Assembly: GCA_018066065.1 (NCBI GenBank) | Contig: JAGHSC010000024.1 | Coordinates: 1 to 5,632, forward strand | Direction of reading: 5' to 3' | Length of the DNA stretch: 5,632 bases | DNA from: Candidatus Cryptobacteroides faecihippi | GTDB lineage: Bacteria > Bacteroidota > Bacteroidia > Bacteroidales > UBA932 | Part shown: one piece after another, positions 1-5,632 of the stretch | Layout of the letters: each line of letters opens with the position of its first letter | Numbering within the stretch: the stretch's first letter is position 1 | Translations under genes and position numbers: made by a program | Notes under the pieces: generated by a model | What the model was told of the DNA's origin: nothing | Databases searched by the model: none | Seen by the model: only the letters and a program-made list of their open reading frames with translations

Positions 1-1465
1 CATCAGAGGAATGGAAATGTCACACAACCAGAACGAGATAGGCCACATGAACGTGCTCTTCATCAAGGACTGCAATGACTACAGAATCCCTCAGACATTC
101 GGCCTGAAGGAAGCCCACGAAGTCCTCGTCCAGGCTCAGAAGGAAGGAGCATGGGTGACCGGCAACCATCCGGGATGGCCGGACCAGAACAGCGAGCTCG
201 GCCAATTCTGGACTGAAGAGATCGAAGCAGGACGCATCCAGGGCATGGAAGTGTTCAATGCGTACGAGTTCTATCCGCTGGCCATCGACCACATCAGGAA
301 GTACAACCTTGCCTTCATCGGAGCTTCCGACGAGCACCGCCCGATGAACTTCACCTACGACATCCCGAACGTGATGCGCCCGATGACACTGGTCTTCGCG
401 ACCGAACGCAGCGTGGAAGGCATCCACGAGGCTCTCAAGGCGCGCCGCAGCGTGGCCTACGCCAACAACATGCTCGCAGGCGACACAAGGTGGCTGCTCA
501 AGCTGTTCAAGGCATCCTTGAAGATCGAGAAGGTTGAAGACAGAGGTGCGAACGTCCGCGTAAGGATATTCAATCAGTCAGACATAGACTATCTCCTCGA
601 CTGCGGCAACCCTGCGAAGCAGATAATCATCCCTGCGCACCGCTACTTCGACGATGAGCGCCCAAAGATCGACATGGGACTCCAGTACAACGTGACAAAC
701 ATGTTCGTAAGCTCGACGGAGTGTCTCTCAGTTCCGATGAAGATGCTCTTCACCAGGCAGAGCGACATCGACATGCCGTTCCTGGACGAGAAGGGCGTCA
801 CCTGTTCAGACGGCACAGTCACGCTGCCGCTGATCTGCGAGGAAGGCGAAACCTACTACACCACTGACGGAAGCGAGCCTACGCCGGAAAACGGCACCCT
901 CTGCACCGGTCCCGTGTCCCTGACAGGCACCTGCACCCTCAAGGCGCGCACCTTCCGCGGAGACAAGAGCAGCTTCACATTTGAATATCCACTGACATTC
1001 CTTGCATCCACGAAAGTGAAGGGCAAGAAGAATGGGCTGAGCTACAGCTTCTTCTCCGACCCTGCCGAGAGAAGCATCATCAGCGTGGATGACCTCACCC
1101 CGGAGCGGTTCAAGATGGCCGGCACAACAGCGGTTCCGTCTCTCCAGAAGCATGAGGAGCAGGACTGGTACGGCTACATCTTCGAAGGATGGCTCAAGGC
1201 TCCAGTCTCCGGAGTGTACACATTCAAGCTCGACACCGATGACGGTTCGCAGTTGTTCCTCGACGACTGCAAGGTCATCGACAACAACTACAACAAGGGC
1301 AACATCATCTCGACAGGATACGTCTACCTCGAAGAAGGTATGCACAAGTTCCGCATGCCTTATTTCGAAGGCCACTACGACGAGAAGATCGAACTCGGTT
1401 GGATGGTTCCGGGATGCCGTACGTTCTCACCGGTGCCTGCAGAGAACTTCTATCTGGCAAAGTAA
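1..1465 (+). CDS. PHP-domain phosphodiesterase (Sb-PDE-like) with chitobiase C-terminal and PA14 domains, 5' partial
   Basis: The gene is cut by the window edge: the frame is open from base 2 (I-R-G before the first Met at 11), and that first stretch already lies inside the PHP fold, so the HxH and TDH metal motifs normally at the N-terminus must be upstream. Counting from the Met at 11, seen PHP motifs are GMEMS-like E2 with GHMN (H12), NHPGW (H53), EVFN (80-83) and SDEH (D107, H109), the usual metal ligands of the family, followed by EALKARRSVAY. Residues about 171-256 form a beta-rich linker domain. Residues about 261-323 match a chitobiase/hexosaminidase C-terminal domain (YYTTDGSEPT, 282-291). 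Residues about 341-483 match PA14 (GYIFEGWLKAP, DDGSQLFLDD at 410-419). By family it would hydrolyse phosphodiester or phosphomonoester bonds with bound metals; the substrate is unknown. It ends in tandem stops TAA TAA, 24 bases before the GH78 gene, so co-transcription is likely. Export is inferred from the PA14 domain only, since the N-terminus is missing. Confidence 0.85.
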   Translation, partial: IRGMEMSHNQNEIGHMNVLFIKDCNDYRIPQTFGLKEAHEVLVQAQKEGAWVTGNHPGWPDQNSELGQFWTEEIEAGRIQGMEVFNAYEFYPLAIDHIRKYNLAFIGASDEHRPMNFTYDIPNVMRPMTLVFATERSVEGIHEALKARRSVAYANNMLAGDTRWLLKLFKASLKIEKVEDRGANVRVRIFNQSDIDYLLDCGNPAKQIIIPAHRYFDDERPKIDMGLQYNVTNMFVSSTECLSVPMKMLFTRQSDIDMPFLDEKGVTCSDGTVTLPLICEEGETYYTTDGSEPTPENGTLCTGPVSLTGTCTLKARTFRGDKSSFTFEYPLTFLASTKVKGKKNGLSYSFFSDPAERSIISVDDLTPERFKMAGTTAVPSLQKHEEQDWYGYIFEGWLKAPVSGVYTFKLDTDDGSQLFLDDCKVIDNNYNKGNIISTGYVYLEEGMHKFRMPYFEGHYDEKIELGWMVPGCRTFSPVPAENFYLAK

Positions 1466-1489
1466 TAAAACAGGAAAACATAAAGAATT
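1466..1489 (+). promoter_or_regulatory. Short A-rich intergenic leader before the GH78 gene
   Basis: These 24 bases follow the PHP stop and begin with a second in-frame TAA. They are A-rich and hold an AGGA at 1472-1475 that is too far (about 14 bases) from the ATG to be a normal Shine-Dalgarno site. An A-rich, SD-less region before the start is the usual Bacteroidetes initiation context. No -7 promoter box is seen, which supports readthrough from the PHP gene as one operon. Confidence 0.4.
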
Positions 1490-3811
1490 ATGCTGAATTT
1501 CAGGAAAACAGCGGCATGTCTTGCATGCATGGTTGCGGGTCTCACCATGGCAAAGGCCCAGCAGACTGAACCTCAATGGATTGCGCTTGAGCCCGTCGAC
1601 ACGGTAGTTGTCCCTCACCTCCATGGCGGAGTGGGACTCCCACGCAAGATCTGCATGTACAGGATGCCTCAGTTCAGGAGGGACATCACGATCGACAGAA
1701 AGGTCAGGAAGGCTTCCGCCCAGGTGTGCGGACTTGGCCATTTCGAGCTGATGGTCAACGGCAGCAAGGTCGGCGACCACTTCCTCGACCCGGGCTGGAC
1801 CTGCTACGACAAGGAGGCTCTCTACGTGGACTTCGATCTCACAAAGCTCCTCCGCAAGGGTGAGAACCAGATCGACGTCATGCTGGGCAACGGCTTCTTC
1901 AATGTCCCTAACGAGCGCTACATCAAGGTCTCCGGATCCTACGGACAGCCGAAGCTCTGGATGAGGCTCGAGATTGAATATTCAAACGGAGAGACTGAGT
2001 GCATCGTCTCGGACTGCGAGAACTGGAAGGTCAGCGAAAGCCCTATCACCTTCAGCAGCATCTACGGAGGCGAGAGCTATGACGCGCGCCGCGAGAGCCA
2101 GCTGGAATGGCAGACTCCGGTCGAAGCGCCTGAAAACATCAGGCTCATTCCTCAGAATGGCACCGAACTCATTGTCAGAGAGGAGATTCCTGCCAAGCGT
2201 CACATGCTGGACCCAGATGGAAGATGGATCTTCGACCCTGGACAGAATGCTTCCGGAATCGTCAGGATCACGGTCAAGGGAGAGAGCGGCCAGGAAGTTC
2301 AGATGTGGCCTGCCGAGCTCCTCGACAAGGAAGGACACATCACCCAGGCCCATTCCGGCTCGCCATACCATTGGGACTATACTCTCAAAGGCGGAGAGGC
2401 AGAGACCTGGCAGCCTAGGTTCACCTACTACGGACAGCGTTACATCATGGTCGCCGGTGCAGTTCCTGCAGGAGAAGACAACCCTCAGGGTCTTCCTGTC
2501 ATCAGCGAGCTTACCGGACTCCACACCTGCACAGCCTCGCCAGAGGTCGGAAGGTTCGAATGCGGCGACACCCTGTTCAACCAGATCCACAAGCTCATCG
2601 ACTGGGCCATCCGAAGCAATTCGGCAAGCGTGTTCACAGACTGTCCTCATCGCGAGAAGCTTGGATGGATGGAGCAGGACTATCTCATGCAGTACAGCAT
2701 CCAGTATCGCTACAATGTCAAGGACCTCTACGCAAAGATCTTCAACGACATGGAGGCTTCCCAGTGGGAAAATGGATGCATCCCTACGATTGCTCCGATG
2801 TACGTGATGTTCGAAGGCGGCTTCGAGGACACTCCTGAATGGGGCAGCGCTTTCATCATCTGTCCTTGGTACGCCTACAAGTGGTACGGAGATGAGTCCC
2901 TGGTCACAGAGCACTACCCTGCCATGAAGCGTTACATCGACTACCTCGGCACCAGGGCTGACAACCACATCATCGCCTATGGCCTTGGCGACTGGTTCGA
3001 CATCGGACCTGGACCGCTTGGCAATTCACAGCTTACGAGCAACGGAGTGTCGGCAACCTGCATCTACTACTACGATGTCAAGCTCATGGTAAGCATGGCC
3101 AGGCTGACCGGCAACGAGGATGATGCCGTCGCTTACGAGAACCTGGCCGAGGAGATCAGGCAGTCGTTCAACGAGAAATACTACAACGATGAGAAAGGCT
3201 GCTACGACCGTGGTTCGCAGACCGCCCAGGCCATGCCTCTTTACTTCGGGATGGTTGACGAGAGCGAGCGTGGAAAGGTTCTCCAGAGCCTTATCGATGA
3301 CATCGAGGGCAGAGGTTATGCTCTCACCGCCGGTGACATCGGCTACCGTTTCGTGCTCCAGGCCCTTCAGGAGGCTGGACGCAGCGATGTCATCTACAAG
3401 ATGAACAGCAACACCGACGTTCCGGGCTACGGATGGCAGCTCAAGCATGGCGCAACAGCCCTTACCGAAAGCTGGCAAGCCTACGAGAGCGTGTCCAACA
3501 ACCACCTGATGCTCGGCCATCTCATGGAGTGGCTTTACGCAGGTCTGTGCGGCATCCGCCAGAGTGAGGAATCCATCGGCTGGAAGCACATCAAGATAGC
3601 TCCGTGCATCATCCCGGAGATCGAGCATGCAGAAGCTTCGCTGGAGACGCCTCAGGGCTTGGCAAGCGTGAGCTGGAAGCTCAGGAACGGCAAGCTCATC
3701 ATCAAGGGAAGGATTCCTGCCGGTTCCGATGCATGCATCAGCGTTCCTGAATATGGGATAGAGGCGAGCGTCGGCAAGGGACGCTTCCGCGTCAAGGGGC
3801 GCAGGAAGTAG
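1490..3811 (+). CDS. GH78 family glycoside hydrolase, alpha-L-rhamnosidase-type, secreted
   Basis: The 773-residue protein has the order typical of GH78. Residues 1-23 are a signal peptide (basic FRK, hydrophobic core, AKA then QQ, cleavage likely after A23), which also supports the ATG at 1490. A jelly-roll N-terminal domain follows (FELMVNGSKVGDHFLDPGWT, 85-104; GNGFF, 133-137; IYGGESYDAR, 191-200), then a beta domain with FDPGQNASG (248-256) and QPRFTYYGQRY (308-318). The alpha/alpha-barrel spans about 350-690 and a C-terminal beta domain about 692-765. Likely catalytic residues are E389 in DCPHREKLGW (384-393), aligned with the acid of the classical DERLGW motif, and E660 in GATALTESW, aligned with the base in the classical TIWERW motif; H672 in SNNH is also conserved. 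The motif is one residue shorter than the classical form, as in a subgroup common in Bacteroides. By family it removes terminal alpha-L-rhamnose in the periplasm or at the surface. It follows the PHP gene by 24 bases. The exact substrate, even rhamnose, is not certain for this subgroup. Confidence 0.93.
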   Translation: MLNFRKTAACLACMVAGLTMAKAQQTEPQWIALEPVDTVVVPHLHGGVGLPRKICMYRMPQFRRDITIDRKVRKASAQVCGLGHFELMVNGSKVGDHFLDPGWTCYDKEALYVDFDLTKLLRKGENQIDVMLGNGFFNVPNERYIKVSGSYGQPKLWMRLEIEYSNGETECIVSDCENWKVSESPITFSSIYGGESYDARRESQLEWQTPVEAPENIRLIPQNGTELIVREEIPAKRHMLDPDGRWIFDPGQNASGIVRITVKGESGQEVQMWPAELLDKEGHITQAHSGSPYHWDYTLKGGEAETWQPRFTYYGQRYIMVAGAVPAGEDNPQGLPVISELTGLHTCTASPEVGRFECGDTLFNQIHKLIDWAIRSNSASVFTDCPHREKLGWMEQDYLMQYSIQYRYNVKDLYAKIFNDMEASQWENGCIPTIAPMYVMFEGGFEDTPEWGSAFIICPWYAYKWYGDESLVTEHYPAMKRYIDYLGTRADNHIIAYGLGDWFDIGPGPLGNSQLTSNGVSATCIYYYDVKLMVSMARLTGNEDDAVAYENLAEEIRQSFNEKYYNDEKGCYDRGSQTAQAMPLYFGMVDESERGKVLQSLIDDIEGRGYALTAGDIGYRFVLQALQEAGRSDVIYKMNSNTDVPGYGWQLKHGATALTESWQAYESVSNNHLMLGHLMEWLYAGLCGIRQSEESIGWKHIKIAPCIIPEIEHAEASLETPQGLASVSWKLRNGKLIIKGRIPAGSDACISVPEYGIEASVGKGRFRVKGRRK

Positions 3812-3817
3812 CTGTTC

Positions 3818-4507
3818 CTAGGCCCATTCGAAGCTGTCGGTCCCAGCAGCGAGCTCGAAGTGGCACTTGACTATTCCTAGATCGATGGCGGCATAGCCGA
3901 CAAGGGAGAATCCTTTCTTTGCCAGGACCTTTGCCTTGGCAGCCCCGACAGGGGGAAGATAGGTGAAGCTGAACTTCTGCTGATTGACTGCGGTAGGTGC
4001 AAGCAATGCTGCACGGACTCCGTCATTGAACCATGATGGGGTGTCGGAGGTGGCATTGCTGACCTGCTCCACCGTCTTGCGGCGATGGTCGCTTCCCTGC
4101 GTCTCTCCCCTTCCAAGTGCTATCACACAGAAGATCTTCTCGCCCTCATCAAGCACGTAGGCGCCCTCAACCTTGCTGTAGGTAAGGCCGACCCAGCAGG
4201 TGTTGAGTCCAAGCGTCTGAGCCTGAAGGACAAGCAGTTCCCCATAGTATCCAGCCTTTTCCTCGCGGCCTTCGCCAGGCCTTCCAGCGATGACAAGGTA
4301 GTTGGTGACGTTGCTGAAGAGTCCATACTTGTTGAACCTGGACTTGAACGCGCGCGGTTCATCCAACGCCAGCTGAATATGCAAACCGCCTGCCTTGTTG
4401 TACTCGTCGATCCTTTCCTGCAGTGCAGCAGATTCTTCGCTCGAGAGTGTGTAGGGAGTGTAAGCGCGGACAGAATGTCTCGCCTGGATTGCTTCCTGAA
4501 GTGTCAT
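3818..4507 (-). CDS. TM1586-type nitroreductase family protein (putative FMN flavoprotein)
   Basis: The 229-residue protein begins MTLQEAIQARHSVRAYT, the usual nitroreductase opening in which R10, S12 and R14 contact the FMN phosphate; this fixes the start at 4507. The central segment at 87-107 (GYYGELL, then LGLNTCWVG) matches the nitroreductase helix and strand that frame the flavin. The APTAVNQQKFSF segment (170-181) resembles the APSxxNxQPWxF motif, but here it sits in the second half instead of near residue 40, and DLGIVKCHFELAAG (209-222) closes the protein. This motif order is that of the TM1586 (PF14512) branch, not of NfsA/NfsB. No signal peptide or membrane segment is visible, so it is cytoplasmic. 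The family binds FMN and is thought to carry out NAD(P)H-dependent reductions; no substrate can be named. It converges on the GH78 gene with a 6-base gap and diverges from the GH43 gene. The upstream sequence has no Shine-Dalgarno but has a TACATTTG -7 box. Confidence 0.9.
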   Translation of the reverse strand: MTLQEAIQARHSVRAYTPYTLSSEESAALQERIDEYNKAGGLHIQLALDEPRAFKSRFNKYGLFSNVTNYLVIAGRPGEGREEKAGYYGELLVLQAQTLGLNTCWVGLTYSKVEGAYVLDEGEKIFCVIALGRGETQGSDHRRKTVEQVSNATSDTPSWFNDGVRAALLAPTAVNQQKFSFTYLPPVGAAKAKVLAKKGFSLVGYAAIDLGIVKCHFELAAGTDSFEWA

Positions 4508-4519
4508 GTCATGGTGATT

Positions 4520-4566
4520 TTGTCAAATGTACGAAGAAATGACAAGATTGTTTCCACATATGACAA
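4520..4566. repeat. Phased TGACAA words in the divergent intergenic region (candidate operator)
   Basis: Three copies of the same 6-base word occur in this 47-base stretch: TTGTCA (inverted) at 4520-4525, TGACAA at 4540-4545 and TGACAA at 4561-4566. The two direct copies extend to ATGACAA (4539-4545 and 4560-4566) and are exactly 21 bases apart, two helical turns; the inverted copy is 20 bases from the middle one. The first copy overlaps the nitroreductase -7 box and the last lies just upstream of the GH43 -7 box. This arrangement would suit a dimeric regulator, but no regulator gene is in view and short words recur by chance in AT-rich DNA. Confidence 0.3.
4524..4531 (-). promoter_or_regulatory. 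Bacteroidetes-type -7 promoter element for the nitroreductase-like gene
   Basis: Read on the minus strand this is TACATTTG, an exact TAnnTTTG match, ending 16 bases before the ATG at 4507. A start site about 5-7 bases downstream would leave a leader of about ten bases. No convincing TTTG -33 element sits about 20 bases upstream, so activity may depend on an activator or the match may be fortuitous. The orientation and position between divergent genes support it. Confidence 0.5.
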
Positions 4567-4576
4567 TAAAGCATCT

Positions 4577-4584
4577 TAACTTTG
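4577..4584 (+). promoter_or_regulatory. Bacteroidetes-type -7 promoter element for the GH43 gene
   Basis: TAACTTTG is an exact match to the TAnnTTTG -7 consensus of Bacteroidetes vegetative promoters. Only six bases separate it from the ATG at 4591, so transcription would start at or within a few bases of the start codon, giving a leaderless or nearly leaderless mRNA. The -33 TTG/TTTG element is not well placed: the nearest TTG (4548-4550) is 26 bases upstream of the -7 box, longer than the usual spacing of about 19-21. The call rests on the -7 match and its location in an AT-rich intergenic gap. Confidence 0.55.
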
Positions 4585-4590
4585 TCCATT

Positions 4591-5619
4591 ATGAAAAGAT
4601 TCCTTTGGCCAATCGCCGCACTGGCAGTTGCGGCAGTGATTCTGATCCTCTCGAAGAAAGGCGAGAAGGACATACTTGTTCCATTCAGCAACCCTGTGGT
4701 CGCAGAAGATTGCCCCGACCCTACAATCTGGGAAGAGGACGGGACCTTTTACCTGATGAGCACCGGAGCGCGGAAGATCCTGAGCAGCAAGGACTTGGTC
4801 AGCTGGGAAGTCATCTCCGAGAGAGCCCTCGATGAGGCTTCATGGCAGGCTGCCAAGGAGCTGGGCAATCATTTCTGGGCACCGGACGTGACGAAGGTGG
4901 ATGGAAGATGGATGCTTTACCTGACATGCTACAATGCAGACGTCGACTCAAGGATCGCGGCCTTCTCATCCGACAGTCCTGCCGGACCATTTTCCTTAGT
5001 TGGAGTCATCACGGACAGCAAGGACACCGGAATCAAGGACACGATCGACCCTGAGGTCGTCATCGCCGAGGACGGCACCGTGTGGCTGTTCTACGGCAGC
5101 GTGGGCGGGATCCACAGAGTCGAGCTCAACAGTTCGGGAACAGCCCTGAAGGATAAGGAGAATCCAGTCTACACACATGTCGCCGGCGTGAGAATCGAGG
5201 ACAACCCTGAAAGGGACAAGGTGTTCGAGGGTACCTACCTGCATCAGCACGATGGCTGGTGGTATCTGTTTGCCAGCGGTGGACAGTACTGGAGCCACAC
5301 CTACCGCATCATTGCAGGAAGGAGCAAGACTCTCGACGGCACGTTCGTGGACAGGGACGGCAGGCCAATGACGGAAGGATTCGGCAGCACCGTGCTCTCA
5401 AGCGAGGAAGGTGACCGCTTCTACGGACCAGGCCACAACGGGGAGATATTCAAGGACAAGCGTGGAAACGAGTACATGCTCTACCACTGCCACAACACCG
5501 CCAACGAGAACGCTGCAGTCCGCAACACTCTTCTCCAGAGAATATCCTGGGACAGCGACGGCTGGCCATGCTTCGACGGTGGCAAGCCCGCCCAGGAAGA
5601 CATAGTCCCCCGCTTCTGA
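4591..5619 (+). CDS. GH43 family glycoside hydrolase, arabinanase/arabinofuranosidase-like
   Basis: The 342-residue protein is a single five-bladed beta-propeller of GH43. The three catalytic carboxylates are visible: base D43 in DCPDPTIW, pKa-modulating D153 in TIDPEVVI, and acid E213 in VFEGTYL. H282 in YGPGHNGEI matches the conserved His near the central metal or chloride in arabinanases. WAPDVTKVDGRWMLYLT and a 'SPAGPF' segment are also typical. Endo-1,5-alpha-L-arabinanase or arabinofuranosidase action is the most likely role; xylosidase action cannot be excluded. No accessory domain is present. Residues 4-20 are hydrophobic after MKR and followed by SKKGEK, with no lipobox Cys and no clear AxA site, so it may be a membrane-anchored periplasmic enzyme or have an atypical signal peptide. 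ATG at 4591 is preferred over the in-frame TTG at 4582 because MKRFLW begins a proper signal segment and the TTG lies inside the predicted -7 box. It ends with TGA 13 bases before the window edge. Confidence 0.92.
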   Translation: MKRFLWPIAALAVAAVILILSKKGEKDILVPFSNPVVAEDCPDPTIWEEDGTFYLMSTGARKILSSKDLVSWEVISERALDEASWQAAKELGNHFWAPDVTKVDGRWMLYLTCYNADVDSRIAAFSSDSPAGPFSLVGVITDSKDTGIKDTIDPEVVIAEDGTVWLFYGSVGGIHRVELNSSGTALKDKENPVYTHVAGVRIEDNPERDKVFEGTYLHQHDGWWYLFASGGQYWSHTYRIIAGRSKTLDGTFVDRDGRPMTEGFGSTVLSSEEGDRFYGPGHNGEIFKDKRGNEYMLYHCHNTANENAAVRNTLLQRISWDSDGWPCFDGGKPAQEDIVPRF

Positions 5620-5632
5620 TCCAGCCCAACGC

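Noticed and set aside
1982..2968. A 328-codon open frame on the minus strand inside the GH78 gene
   Set aside because: It is fully antisense to a gene with clear GH78 motifs, its translation resembles no family and it is explained by GC-biased codon use of the real gene.
3803..3819. Inverted repeat AGGAA/TTCCT across the convergent stops as a terminator
   Set aside because: The stem is only five base pairs with a seven-base loop, it is not GC-rich and no T-run follows on either strand.
4504..4512. Two-codon ORF ATG-ACA-TGA on the minus strand overlapping the nitroreductase start
   Set aside because: Such a minimal ORF arises easily from the repeated ATGACA word and nothing else supports translational control.
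4521..4526. TTGACA on the minus strand as an E. coli-type -35 box
   Set aside because: It lies within 14-19 bases of the start codon, leaving no room for a -10 box and leader; the overlapping TAnnTTTG reading fits the organism better.
4085..4579. A 164-codon plus-strand frame opposite the nitroreductase-like gene
   Set aside because: It is a shadow of the minus-strand gene; its translation has no recognisable domain and it would run through the divergent promoter region.
4582..4590. TTG at 4582 as the GH43 start
   Set aside because: It lies within the TAACTTTG promoter element, and the ATG at 4591 gives a normal MKR signal start.

Overview
The window looks like a carbohydrate-degradation segment from a member of the Bacteroidetes, probably an anaerobic gut or rumen Bacteroidales. 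The grounds are that all gene products resemble Bacteroidales families, no start codon has a well-placed Shine-Dalgarno sequence, and the one longer intergenic gap (4508-4590) carries two exact matches to the Bacteroidetes -7 promoter element TAnnTTTG. The coding DNA is fairly GC-rich for that group, while the gap is visibly AT-rich. Genus cannot be decided from the window.

Layout. Positions 1-1465 (+) hold the 3' part of a PHP-family phosphodiesterase gene (Sb-PDE-like) whose protein continues into a chitobiase-type C-terminal domain and a PA14 domain; its beginning lies upstream of the window. After 24 bases, 1490-3811 (+) encodes a complete secreted GH78 (alpha-L-rhamnosidase-type) protein, very likely in the same operon. 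Only 6 bases later, convergent, 3818-4507 (-) encodes a TM1586-type FMN nitroreductase-like protein. An 83-base divergent promoter region follows, with a -7 element facing each way and TGACAA words about 20-21 bases apart. Then 4591-5619 (+) encodes a complete GH43 protein resembling arabinan-active enzymes, with an N-terminal membrane or signal segment. The last 13 bases hold no recognisable feature. No stretch over 300 bases lacks a gene.

How it may work together. GH78 and GH43 activities (rhamnose and arabinose release) fit the breakdown of pectic side chains such as rhamnogalacturonan I with arabinan, or of arabinose/rhamnose-decorated glycosides; this is an inference from families, not proven by sequence. 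The PHP protein carries domains usually linked to carbohydrate contact, so it may act on the same surface-bound material, but its substrate is unknown. The nitroreductase-like gene is in opposite orientation and may simply be a housekeeping neighbour. No SusC/SusD transporter, regulator, RNA gene, mobile element or CRISPR array is present. The items most worth a second look are the PHP-CHB_HEX-PA14 fusion, the nearly leaderless GH43 promoter, and the phased TGACAA words between the divergent genes.
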